DNA of 64,000 nt, from assembly GCA_000413015.1 (NCBI GenBank), contig KE332515.1, positions 1,204,731 through 1,268,730 on the forward strand. The letters run 5' to 3'. Numbering within the stretch: the first letter of the stretch is position 1; each line of letters begins with the position of its first letter. Below the pieces are notes generated by a model. The model did not search any database. It had not been told where the DNA came from and was given only the letters and a program-made list of their open reading frames with translations. Source of the stretch: Treponema socranskii subsp. paredis ATCC 35535. GTDB lineage: Bacteria; Spirochaetota; Spirochaetia; Treponematales; Treponemataceae. Positions 52,818 to 61,716 of the stretch are shown in pieces. The translations under genes were made by a program, and so were the position numbers.

Positions 52818-53996
52818 CTAAAACATCCAGCCGACGGAAAACTGCGGTTGGAACATATACTTCGGCAATCCGTCCCTGAACACAAAAAAGTGATCGACAT
52901 TGAGTTCAAGATACATCTTTTTATAAACAAAAACCTGCAGCGCGGTTCCGGCGTCCATATCGAATCCCCAATACCAATACGCAGGGCTTTCCGCGCTGCC
53001 GCCGAACGAAAATTTGCTCTGCATCAAAAATACGGCGCCCGCTCCGGCGTGTATGCCGAGATTCAAACGGTGCTTGATGATAGGATACACGTATGCAGCA
53101 TTGACGTGCGTCAGCATAAGCGCACCGTCGAGCGTATAATCGTCGAACTGTTTCCGCAGCATTGCCGCACTGTAATTTACGTTAAACCCGAAGTGACCGT
53201 AGGTTCTTTTAAACGGCAGCACGGTAAAGCGGAAAGCTCCGCCCAAAGGAGCGACGGTACGATTATAATACGTTTTGAATACGCTTTCTCCCGTAAAGCC
53301 CGTAAATGCGTAACCGAGCGAAACGTAAGTATCGACCGGTTTTTGAAAGCGAAAAATCACTTCTTCGCTTTTATCGGAGAGACCGCTTTTGTCGCGCGCA
53401 ATAAAGACATAGGTACCCGGCTGAAATCTGTTCGCATTCAATTCGAAGCGCGCCTTTTTGCCGTCTTTCGACACTTCCGCAGGCTCGAGCGTTATCGTCC
53501 CGCCGCCCGACTTTTCAAATACGAAAACGGTATCGTCGAAAAAATTGCCGCCCGTAACGCTGAATTTTCCGTCGAAAAATTCGTCAAGGTAAATGAGGCG
53601 CGGCGACACGGATTCGACTTCCGGCTGATAGGCGATCAATATATCGAAATTCCGATACGCGCTTGTGGCTTCTTTTTGTTCGAGTAAATTGATGACGGTT
53701 ACTTTATAGCGGTAATTTCCCGGAGGCAGCGACACGTCGATAAAATTATCGCGTACGATTTTTTTGTCGATTTCATGCCAAGAGCCTGCCGCATCTCTTT
53801 GTTCGAGTCGGAATTCAAAGCCGAATATATCGTTGATGGCTTCCCATGACAGGCGCTGATAGAGCACCGCACCCGCTTCCCCCTCTTGTATAAAATAGTG
53901 CTTATCGGAATCGGAGCGGCCGCCTCTGCTCTGTGCGGCGAGCGGAAACAGCAAAAGCAGGCACAAAATCGCCGCGGTACATCGCTTATTTTCCAT
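52818..53996 (-). CDS. Outer-membrane beta-barrel protein with N-terminal Fn3/IPT-like domains
   Basis: 392 aa from the ATG at 53996 (GGAG ahead). Signal sequence about residues 1-22. Residues 30-135 form a fibronectin-like domain ending in PPGNYRYKVTVIN, the same closing pattern as the repeats of the FecR protein upstream. Residues 140-225 look like an IPT/TIG domain (SVSPRLIYLDEFFDGKFSVTGGNFF). The last 165 residues are alternating amphipathic strands ending in Phe (FSVGWMF), the outer-membrane barrel signature. Its start overlaps the end of the FecR gene, so translation is coupled. Confidence 0.78.
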   Translation of the reverse strand: MENKRCTAAILCLLLLFPLAAQSRGGRSDSDKHYFIQEGEAGAVLYQRLSWEAINDIFGFEFRLEQRDAAGSWHEIDKKIVRDNFIDVSLPPGNYRYKVTVINLLEQKEATSAYRNFDILIAYQPEVESVSPRLIYLDEFFDGKFSVTGGNFFDDTVFVFEKSGGGTITLEPAEVSKDGKKARFELNANRFQPGTYVFIARDKSGLSDKSEEVIFRFQKPVDTYVSLGYAFTGFTGESVFKTYYNRTVAPLGGAFRFTVLPFKRTYGHFGFNVNYSAAMLRKQFDDYTLDGALMLTHVNAAYVYPIIKHRLNLGIHAGAGAVFLMQSKFSFGGSAESPAYWYWGFDMDAGTALQVFVYKKMYLELNVDHFFVFRDGLPKYMFQPQFSVGWMF

Positions 53997-56937
53997 AGAG
54001 CACTCCGGGCGCATCGGTTTCCACCGATGCCGCTTTCGGCAAATCGATGACGAAGCGGCGGCTCGAAACAATGCCGTTTTGAAACAGCGTGCCGTCTTTC
54101 AGCCGCCGCTCAGGTATCGCTTCCGCATAAAAAATTCCGCGTGACAATTGTGCGAGATCGGTAAACTCGAACGTACAGTCGCCGCCCGTACGGGAAGATG
54201 CCGCCGGAGCGGTGATTTCGCGCTCGAAAATCTTTTGCTTTTTTTCGTTGTAAAGGCGGATTACGTAGTGTGTCGCTTCTCCGTTCTTTTTCCAGCGGAA
54301 CACGATGCTCCGGTTTGATTTGAAAAAGCTTACACCGAGCGTTTCGCCGTCGGCAGGGAATACGAAAGCGACCTTTTCAAGCGGCGGTATCGGTAAAACG
54401 GTAAAACTGCTGTCCTGCAGCGACGATATGTCGAATCCATCTCCGGTCGCAGCAATAACCCTCCACCTATAGTTTCCCGCCGTAAGCGGCGGAAGCTTTA
54501 CGGAAAAAGAAGGATCCGAAACGGAAAGCACGCTGCCTCTTTGCCCCGCCTTTTCGAGCACGAGGCGGCTTTTTACGGGTTTTTCAACGGAAGACCACTT
54601 CAAAAGACCGGGATTCAGCGCCGCATCCACACCGCCGATCTTTGCATTGTGTTCGGGCGATACGAGTTCTACCGGACGCAAGTGCTTGAGCATAAAGGCT
54701 TTATCGGCGGCGTAACTGTAACGCCTGCTCGACGTCAGCGTCGAAGATGCAAAGCCCTGCACGCTCATTATATAATCGCCGTCCTGTATGGACTGGAGCG
54801 CCATCTCCACATCGGTATCGGTGATGTACAGATTTTCGTACAGCGGTTCGGAATTCAAACCGGGCTTCGTGATCTTCACTTGATAATAATCTGCGCCGGG
54901 AACGGCAGTCCACGCAAAGGTATTCTTTTTTTTCGGATGAATGACAACTACATCCCCTATGCCCACGAGTTCGGGCGGAGGAAGTGCGGGCGCTACGGTC
55001 AATCGTTTCGGCTGTGTTTCGAGCGCTTCAAATTCGCTTTTGACCGACACGCGCCAAAAATAATCGCCTTGCGGCAAAACGATCCCGTCGATACCGGAGC
55101 CCTGCGTTTTCACATTCAGTACGGGAGATGAAAAATCTTCCGAAGCGGATACTTGAAAACGCTGCTCGCCTTCCAAATTCGTCTTCCACGTAAAGCGCGT
55201 GTCGAGACACAGCGTATCTGCCAAAACATAATTGTCGGGAGGAAAGAGCGAACGCAAAACGACTTCGTTATCGCGGCTGCGAAATGCGGAATGAGCGCTC
55301 GAAGTTAAACGCTCGCCGTTTTTGTCGAGTCCTTCCACCATCCAATAGTAAGTTCCGTTCGGAAGCGTTTTCGCGGCATTTTTCAATTCACAGTAATTGA
55401 TATCGCTTGTACGCTCGACAACGGCGTCAAGCATGGATTCGCTTTTTGCGATAACGAGCCGATATTTTACCGCTTCGCCCGCACGCTTCCACGAAAAGGC
55501 CAGACTTTTTCCGTCGGCTGTATCCGCGATCGCGCTCGGAGAAATCAGTTCGATAGGGGGAAGTTCTTTTTGCTTTTCGATCGAAAACGCCGACACTTCC
55601 GACGGCTTTGCCGTTACGCTTTCATCCGCAATATAATTCGGCGTCACCCGCCAATACCACACCCCTTCGCGCAAATTCGGCAAGGTTACCGTCTCTCCGC
55701 TCACGTGCTTACGCACCGCGGGATTACGCATATCGGGATTGTCTGCGGCTTCGAGCGTATACGATAAAGAAACTTCGTTGCCCTTCCACAAAAAGCGCAC
55801 CGCGGGGATCGTCTCCTTATACGCAAAGCGGCGATCGGGCGCAGGTTCAAGCGGCACGGGAGGAGGAGCATCCAAAACGATAAACTTTCCCGAATCCGCC
55901 GATTCGTCGCGCGCTCCCCTGTCTGCCGCATAGATCCGCCAATATACGGTTCCCGCTTCTTCATAGAGCGTCACCTCTTGCAATCCTTTAACCGAAAGTC
56001 TGCGGGCGTTTGTAAAATTCCGGTTACGAGAAGTTTCCAAAAAAAGTTCGGTATTGTCGGGAAACGAACTCCGCCACGAAAACGATACCGGAAGCACCCG
56101 CTTATATTGATTGATAAGTCTTGCTCCCGGAGCAGGGCGTATCATGGACACTGCGGCTTTATTCCCCGCCTGTACGACGTCTCCCTCGGAGAGCACCGTC
56201 GGTTGTACGGCGGCTGCAGCGCCGCTTCGCACCGCACGCGCATCGGATCCTGCCTCTTCGAGCGCGGTCATGGCCGCGCTTCCTTTTTCAACCGTCAAAC
56301 GGAGCATGCCGCCTGCAGATGCGCTTTCTCCCCGGACGGCGCTTCCGCGCTCGGCATCTTTTCCCGCAAAGATACTGCCGGAGGAAGAGGTTTCACCCGT
56401 CGGCGTTAAAACGTTTCCCGCCTCTTTTTCGGCACTTTCGAATTTCTGCACATGCAGCACGGAATCTTTTTCAACTGCAACGGAAACGTCGTCCGCTTTG
56501 ACCGCAACTTTCGAACCGACAGTCTGTACGGAAACGCTTCCCTCGGCAACCTGCACGGCCGTTTCGTCTTTTTGTGCCTGCTTGAAAATCTGGATCATCG
56601 TATTCGCGCCGACGTTTATGACGTTTTGATCGGGAAAATAAATCGTCGCTTCGGATGAAGGCGCGGTTCGGATAATGTCCCCGTTATATACGGGCGAATA
56701 CTGCACGGGCCTGTCCCACACGGAGCGGTCGAGAAATTTGCGCTGTACGCTTTTGTATTTATACGAAACGGTTGCGACAGGCGTCTTATCGTTCCGCTCG
56801 ATCGTTTTATTTAAATTATTAAAAAATAAAAATGCGGTACATCCGATGACGGACAGAGAAAAGAGCACAACGAAGATATCCTGCAATACGCCCGATACGG
56901 AATCAGGACTGTATTTTGTATTTCTTTTCATCTTCAT
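53986..56937 (-). CDS. FecR-domain protein with repeated Fn3-like domains
   Basis: 983 aa. One N-terminal membrane span (IFVVLFSLSVIGCTAFLFF, about residues 21-39). FecR domain about 80-170 (YNGDIIRTAPSSEATIYFPDQ, VAEGSVSVQTVGSKVAVKA). The rest is a chain of fibronectin-like repeats, each closing with an aromatic pair and RV: TVYWRIYAAD, GVWYWRVTPN, TYYWMVEG, DYFWRVSV, NYRWRVIA. No sigma factor is adjacent, so this is not classical FecIR signalling. Its start overlaps the cyclase end by 35 bases out of frame. It may link an outer-surface assembly to the inner membrane. Confidence 0.85.
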   Translation of the reverse strand: MKMKRNTKYSPDSVSGVLQDIFVVLFSLSVIGCTAFLFFNNLNKTIERNDKTPVATVSYKYKSVQRKFLDRSVWDRPVQYSPVYNGDIIRTAPSSEATIYFPDQNVINVGANTMIQIFKQAQKDETAVQVAEGSVSVQTVGSKVAVKADDVSVAVEKDSVLHVQKFESAEKEAGNVLTPTGETSSSGSIFAGKDAERGSAVRGESASAGGMLRLTVEKGSAAMTALEEAGSDARAVRSGAAAAVQPTVLSEGDVVQAGNKAAVSMIRPAPGARLINQYKRVLPVSFSWRSSFPDNTELFLETSRNRNFTNARRLSVKGLQEVTLYEEAGTVYWRIYAADRGARDESADSGKFIVLDAPPPVPLEPAPDRRFAYKETIPAVRFLWKGNEVSLSYTLEAADNPDMRNPAVRKHVSGETVTLPNLREGVWYWRVTPNYIADESVTAKPSEVSAFSIEKQKELPPIELISPSAIADTADGKSLAFSWKRAGEAVKYRLVIAKSESMLDAVVERTSDINYCELKNAAKTLPNGTYYWMVEGLDKNGERLTSSAHSAFRSRDNEVVLRSLFPPDNYVLADTLCLDTRFTWKTNLEGEQRFQVSASEDFSSPVLNVKTQGSGIDGIVLPQGDYFWRVSVKSEFEALETQPKRLTVAPALPPPELVGIGDVVVIHPKKKNTFAWTAVPGADYYQVKITKPGLNSEPLYENLYITDTDVEMALQSIQDGDYIMSVQGFASSTLTSSRRYSYAADKAFMLKHLRPVELVSPEHNAKIGGVDAALNPGLLKWSSVEKPVKSRLVLEKAGQRGSVLSVSDPSFSVKLPPLTAGNYRWRVIAATGDGFDISSLQDSSFTVLPIPPLEKVAFVFPADGETLGVSFFKSNRSIVFRWKKNGEATHYVIRLYNEKKQKIFEREITAPAASSRTGGDCTFEFTDLAQLSRGIFYAEAIPERRLKDGTLFQNGIVSSRRFVIDLPKAASVETDAPGVLYGK

Positions 56938-58807
56938 TGAGATCTACCTTTGCAAAATCGGGAGTCGGGATTCCGAGCACTTGTCTGATCTGCGCAAGCG
57001 ACTTCGGACCTTTCGCGCCTGCGCCGGGAATGTCGCTTTCGTCGGGCATATTGACGACGGCAAACATGCGAAGCGGCTTTTCTTTGCCTTTGACGGTAAC
57101 GGACGGCATCTCTTCGACGAGTACGCGGTCGCGTACAAGCTCATAGGTGTATTCGGTAATGAGGATGTCCGTACCGAGCGGCTTATTGAGCGCTTCCGTG
57201 CGGGAAGCGAGGTTTACGGCGTCCCCGATGACCGTATACTCCATACGCTGCGTCGAACCGATTTGACCTGCAACGACGGGGCCGGAATTGATACCGCATC
57301 CTATGCGGATAATGGGTTTTTTATCTCCGCCGCGTCCGCGGTTAAAGACTATGAGCGCAGCCCGCATACGGAGCGCCGCGCGGATGCAGTTGAGCGCGTC
57401 TTCTTTCGGACTTCCCGCCGAAGTCGGAGCGCCCCACACGCTCATAACCGCGTCTCCGATAAATTTGTCGACGACGCCGTGTGTCATGTTCACGCATTCG
57501 ACCATCGCCGTCATATATTCGTTCAAAAACTCGACGACTTCCGCCGGCGTAAGTTTTTCGGAAATCGAAGTGAACGAGCGGATATCGGAAAAGAAAACCG
57601 TTACGTCCTTCGTTTCCCCTCCGAGCGCAAGCTCGCCGCGCATGGCAAGCTCGGCGATTTCTTTATTGATAAAGCGGCCGAAAGAATCTTTGAGACGCTC
57701 GCGTTCGGCAAGCCCCTTGCTCATCTTTACGAAGCTCGACGTCAAAAGACCGATTTCATCTCTCGTTTTCGGCTTCAAATCGAGTTCGAACTCTCCCTGC
57801 TCGATCTGCTCTGCGGCACGCGCAAGCGTTTTTACCGGACGGCTGATCGACTTGGAAAAAAACCAGATGAACATAACGGAGAGAAACAAAACGATGATGC
57901 TCAAATAAATATTGCGCTTGGTCGTTTCGGCAACCGGCTCCAAAAGAACGGCGGCGTCCGCCGTCGTCAAAACGGCGAGCTCACCGAAAGAAAGGCGGCG
58001 GTACGAACCGAAATATTTTTTGCCGTCTTCGTCGGTAACGAGGAGCTGACGGTTCGTATCTCCGTTTTCCCTCATCTGCGTAAAAAGCGGAAAATTGCCG
58101 ACATTGGCGCCGTTTTTTACCAAATTGAAATCCGGATGAATTAAAATATCACCCTCGCCGTTTACCAAATACGTCGTCTGCAGCGTACCCGCACCGAAAC
58201 TGTCGGAAAGTTTTTCGGCGGAAAAAAAGACAGCCAAGCCCTGCCGCAAACCTTTTTCCGTGTACGGCCAGCATAGCACGAGCATAGGGATATCGAATAC
58301 CGGAGAAGCGTTTATCACGTGCGTAATACCGCGTTCCGTCTGCAGCATCGTATCGCGCGACTGCGCCAAAAAAGCGTCAATGAGCGAAGGATCCAATTCG
58401 TTCGATAAAAAAAACGGCGTACTCAAAAGCTTTCGTTCCAAGCCGCCCTGTCTCCTCGAATCGGTAACCAAAACGGCAGCGACCGACGGATTGCGTTCAA
58501 AATAAAAATCCGCCGTTTCTTTGGCAAAAGAACTCGTACTTCCCGTTCTGTTTAAAATATCCAACAGCAAAAACGCATTTGCGCGGAGCGATGACAGATC
58601 TTTTTCAGCCAAACTCGCCGCCTGCGCATTTACCGTGCTGTTGTTTTCTTCCGCGCTGATGCGGACATCCTGTCCGCCGAACCACGTAACCAAAAGAGTT
58701 ATAACGCCGAGCGACAAAATCGTAAGCACCGAAATAATGAGAACGAGTTTTGCGCCGATTGAAAATTTGACGTTTTTCCGAATATTGTCTTTTTCCGCTT
58801 CTTTCAT
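56903..58807 (-). CDS. Adenylate cyclase with extracytoplasmic sensor and HAMP domain
   Basis: 634 aa from the ATG at 58807. Two spans (about residues 18-40 and 303-325) enclose a dCACHE/PAS-like periplasmic sensor of about 260 residues. A HAMP follows (SISRPVKTLARAAEQIEQGEFEL, about 326-375). The class III catalytic domain (about 410-600) has VFFSDIRSFTSI, DKFIGDAVMSVWGAP and IGDAVNLASRTEALN with both metal Asp residues. It makes cAMP in response to an unknown signal. First gene of the operon that runs through FecR, the barrel protein and the giant lipoprotein. The -10 ends six bases from the ATG. Confidence 0.9.
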   Translation of the reverse strand: MKEAEKDNIRKNVKFSIGAKLVLIISVLTILSLGVITLLVTWFGGQDVRISAEENNSTVNAQAASLAEKDLSSLRANAFLLLDILNRTGSTSSFAKETADFYFERNPSVAAVLVTDSRRQGGLERKLLSTPFFLSNELDPSLIDAFLAQSRDTMLQTERGITHVINASPVFDIPMLVLCWPYTEKGLRQGLAVFFSAEKLSDSFGAGTLQTTYLVNGEGDILIHPDFNLVKNGANVGNFPLFTQMRENGDTNRQLLVTDEDGKKYFGSYRRLSFGELAVLTTADAAVLLEPVAETTKRNIYLSIIVLFLSVMFIWFFSKSISRPVKTLARAAEQIEQGEFELDLKPKTRDEIGLLTSSFVKMSKGLAERERLKDSFGRFINKEIAELAMRGELALGGETKDVTVFFSDIRSFTSISEKLTPAEVVEFLNEYMTAMVECVNMTHGVVDKFIGDAVMSVWGAPTSAGSPKEDALNCIRAALRMRAALIVFNRGRGGDKKPIIRIGCGINSGPVVAGQIGSTQRMEYTVIGDAVNLASRTEALNKPLGTDILITEYTYELVRDRVLVEEMPSVTVKGKEKPLRMFAVVNMPDESDIPGAGAKGPKSLAQIRQVLGIPTPDFAKVDLNEDEKKYKIQS

Positions 58808-58813
58808 ACCCTC

Positions 58814-58842
58814 ATCATATAATAAATTTATGAAAAGGGCAA
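58814..58842 (-). promoter_or_regulatory. Promoter of the cyclase-FecR surface operon, leaderless geometry
   Basis: TTGCCC (58842-58837), 17-base spacer, TATGAT (58819-58814), six bases (GAGGGT), ATG at 58807. The GAGGG would look like a ribosome site but lies upstream of the predicted start of transcription. Confidence 0.55.
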
Positions 58843-58925
58843 TTATTAATAAGAAGCATACGGCATTATCGGGAAGAGTATACAGCACGCGAAGCGCGGT
58901 ACGGCACCGCGCACTGTACACGCAC

Positions 58926-60800
58926 CTAGCGGTTTACGGTAAAGGTGTTGATTTCATCCGAAAGTTTTTGTATGTTTTCGCGGTTTGCAGTCGTCGCGGT
59001 TTCGGCATTCTGCACCGAGTGGATGATCGACTGAGCGCCGTTTGCCATTTCAGTCATAGCGCTGTTGATCTCTTCCGTCAAACCGGCAAGAGAAGTCATC
59101 TCCGACGCGATCTGCTTACCGCCGTTCGTCAATTCGGCAGACCTCTTTACAACAAGTTCGATCGTGGATTTGATTTCGGTCATGGCTTCGAGTACGTGAG
59201 AACTGCCCGTAGTCTGTTCCTGCATGGCGGACATAACGGTGCGGTTCTGCTCGGTAACGTCGTCGGCAAGAGAAAAGATCGTATCGAATTGATTTTTTAC
59301 CTGCGTCGTGCCGTTGGATACCTGCTGAATCGATTCCTGAAGTTCCTGCAGCTGTTCGCTGATCGTTTTACCCTGCTCGTTCGACTGTTCGGCGAGCTTT
59401 CTGATTTCGTCGGAAACGACGGAAAAACCCTTACCCGCTTCGCCCGCGTGTGCAGCTTCGATAGCTGCGTTCATAGCGAGAAGGTTCGTCTGATCGGCTA
59501 TACTCTGGATGATATTACTCGCTTCAAGCAAACCTTCGGAGCGTTCGAGAACGTCGCGCGCACGGTCGACCGCCTGTTCTATGGCGGCGCGTCCGTTATC
59601 AGAGGCGTCACTGAGCTTTTGCGCTGCAACACCGCTCGCTCTCAAAGTACTCGTAACCGATCGGATATTTGCGACCATCTGTTCGACCGCAGTCGACGAC
59701 GAATCGATACTTGTTTTTTCGTATTCGATATTTTTATCAAGTTCGTTGATATAGGAAACCATGTTTTTGACCGTCGCCTGAGCTTCTTCGACTCCGGCCG
59801 CCTGGTTGACGATTTTGCTTTTTACCGATTCGATATTCGCAACGATTTGCAAAATACTCGAAGAGGTTTCACCCATACCTTCGGAAAGATTGCCCGCCGA
59901 ATCGGTAGAAACGGCGACCGTACTCATAATGGCGCGGAGCAGGCGGCGCATGACATTGTAAAATTGATTTAAGTCCGCCGTAAGCACGCCGAAATCGTCG
60001 CGGCTCGTTACGACTATACTCCGCTGCGTATAATCGTTTTTGGAAAGATACGAAGAAAATCGCGTAATGGCTCTGATACGCTTATTCATGCTTCGTATAA
60101 AAAGGAAAGAGTCCAAAACGGCGACGGTACTCGTTACGATCAGAATGGGCAAAACGCGGGCAAAAAAGAGCGGCACCGTATCCATATCGGCGTTTCCTTT
60201 GGAAAACATAGGAGCCAATACTAAAAATATAACGCCCAAAAAACTGAAGCCCGTGATGAACGTATTTCTCGCCATAACCGAAAGCGTTATATATTCTTTC
60301 TTTATAGGAAGGTTATGGATATGATCTTCGAATATTTCGGAAAACGGGACATACATAAGCAGGCCGAACAAAAACGTCGTACCTTCGGCAACAAAAAACC
60401 ACACGAGGGGATCGTATTCGATGCCCTGCATACGGCAGCTTATCGTCGAAAATATAAACATGGCCGCACCGTTGAGGTTTATCGCCAAAATACTGATCGC
60501 TTCGAAATTCCTTACCATGCGGTTCGTTTTTACGACCGACGCTTGAGAGCCGTCGTATTTGATGATGGCATTTTCATAGTAAGTGTAGAGGATAAAAGGA
60601 ATGATGATATTGAAAATCACGGCGCCGATATAGTTCATGGGCGTCATAGCCATTTTCATCATATCCGACATGGAAATAGCGCGGATAAAAACGAGAATGG
60701 GGCCGCAAGTCAAAAGCGGTAAAAAAAACGCTACGGAAAAAAACGTTCTCATAGCGGGCTTGAATTTTTCGATTAACCTGATGGAATTTGTATCGCTCAT
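58926..60800 (-). CDS. Methyl-accepting chemotaxis protein
   Basis: 624 aa. Six hydrophobic spans in residues 15-220 with short loops, so there is no large periplasmic sensor and the ligand or energy state may be sensed through the membrane. A HAMP-like stretch (about 222-275) leads to the signalling hairpin IIQSIADQTNLLAMNAAIEAAHAGEAGKGFSVVSDEIRKLAEQS (shown here as its conserved core, about 443-486). It passes signals to CheA/CheW. AGAGG precedes the ATG and the promoter lies about 50 bases upstream. Not leaderless. Confidence 0.92.
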   Translation of the reverse strand: MSDTNSIRLIEKFKPAMRTFFSVAFFLPLLTCGPILVFIRAISMSDMMKMAMTPMNYIGAVIFNIIIPFILYTYYENAIIKYDGSQASVVKTNRMVRNFEAISILAINLNGAAMFIFSTISCRMQGIEYDPLVWFFVAEGTTFLFGLLMYVPFSEIFEDHIHNLPIKKEYITLSVMARNTFITGFSFLGVIFLVLAPMFSKGNADMDTVPLFFARVLPILIVTSTVAVLDSFLFIRSMNKRIRAITRFSSYLSKNDYTQRSIVVTSRDDFGVLTADLNQFYNVMRRLLRAIMSTVAVSTDSAGNLSEGMGETSSSILQIVANIESVKSKIVNQAAGVEEAQATVKNMVSYINELDKNIEYEKTSIDSSSTAVEQMVANIRSVTSTLRASGVAAQKLSDASDNGRAAIEQAVDRARDVLERSEGLLEASNIIQSIADQTNLLAMNAAIEAAHAGEAGKGFSVVSDEIRKLAEQSNEQGKTISEQLQELQESIQQVSNGTTQVKNQFDTIFSLADDVTEQNRTVMSAMQEQTTGSSHVLEAMTEIKSTIELVVKRSAELTNGGKQIASEMTSLAGLTEEINSAMTEMANGAQSIIHSVQNAETATTANRENIQKLSDEINTFTVNR

Positions 60801-60850
60801 GCAAAACCTCTTAAACCGTACAGCTTGATTTACAGCTCATCAATTTACCA

Positions 60851-60879
60851 ATTATAATACATAATTATATAATTTTCAA
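60851..60879 (-). promoter_or_regulatory. Promoter of the chemotaxis receptor gene
   Basis: TTGAAA (60879-60874), 17-base spacer, perfect TATAAT (60856-60851), leader of about 45 bases ending in AGAGG. Sigma-70 type, not the sigma-28 pattern often seen at chemotaxis genes. Confidence 0.6.
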
Positions 60880-60924
60880 TCGATTTATCCGAGTATTTTT
60901 TACCGGCGCCTCCGGCCCGCCGTT

Positions 60925-61713
60925 TTACGAAAGCAAAAGGCGATCGTTTGCTTCTCCGCCTGCGGCATCGAAACGCTTTAATAAATCTTCGACGCGGAGA
61001 TTTTTCTTTTCGTCGCCCCGCACGTCGTAGATGATACGTCCCTCGCTCATCATGATGAGGCGGTTGCCGCAGCGTATCGCGTCTTTCATATTGTGCGTCA
61101 CCATAAAGGTCGTCAGTCTTTCGTCGGCGACAAAGGTTTCCGTCAAATCGAGCACTTTTTTCGCGGTTTTCGGATCGAGGGCGGCAGTGTGTTCGTCGAG
61201 CAAAAGCAGTTTCGGTTTTTGCAGCGTCGCCATGAGCAGCGTAAGCGCTTGACGCTGTCCGCCGGAAAGAAGACCGACTTTACTCGTCATACGCTTTTCG
61301 AGCCCCAAACCGAGAAGGGCGAGCTTTTCGCGATAGAGCGTGCGTTCGGCAGGCTGCACGCCCCATGAAAGCGTTCTCCGCTTACCCCTCCTCATCGCAA
61401 GCGCGAGGTTTTCTTCGATCTGCATATTTGCCGCCGTCCCCATCATCGGATCCTGAAACACACGGCCCAAGTATTTCGCACGCACGTATTCGGGCATGCC
61501 GGTCAAATCCATACCGTCGAGAAAAAGAGAACCCGTGTCGGTAAAGTGAATACCTGCGATGAGATTGAGCAGCGTCGATTTCCCCGCGCCGTTTCCCCCG
61601 ATAACCGTGATAAAATCCCCGTCGTCGATTTCAAGATTGATATTTTTGAGCGCGACCTTTTCGGTGATCGTTCCGCGGTTGAATGTTTTCGATACGTTGA
61701 ATAATTTTAACAT
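60925..61713 (-). CDS. ABC importer ATP-binding protein (TrpZ-like)
   Basis: 262 aa. Walker A GGNGAGKSTLLNLIAG (about residues 39-54), Q-loop FQDPMMG, ABC signature LLSGGQRQALTLLMATL (about 144-160), Walker B LLLDEHTAALD (the Glu after the Asp present) and the H-loop MVTHNMKDA. It powers the permease encoded just upstream, whose stop codon is three bases from this ATG. This pairing and the binding protein match the putative amino-acid/tryptophan TrpXYZ group. Confidence 0.92.
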   Translation of the reverse strand: MLKLFNVSKTFNRGTITEKVALKNINLEIDDGDFITVIGGNGAGKSTLLNLIAGIHFTDTGSLFLDGMDLTGMPEYVRAKYLGRVFQDPMMGTAANMQIEENLALAMRRGKRRTLSWGVQPAERTLYREKLALLGLGLEKRMTSKVGLLSGGQRQALTLLMATLQKPKLLLLDEHTAALDPKTAKKVLDLTETFVADERLTTFMVTHNMKDAIRCGNRLIMMSEGRIIYDVRGDEKKNLRVEDLLKRFDAAGGEANDRLLLS

Positions 61714-61716
61714 CGC

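Noticed and set aside
56675-58144. 489-codon plus-strand frame opposite the cyclase and FecR genes
   Set aside because: Shadow of two well-supported genes; no domain and no ribosome site.
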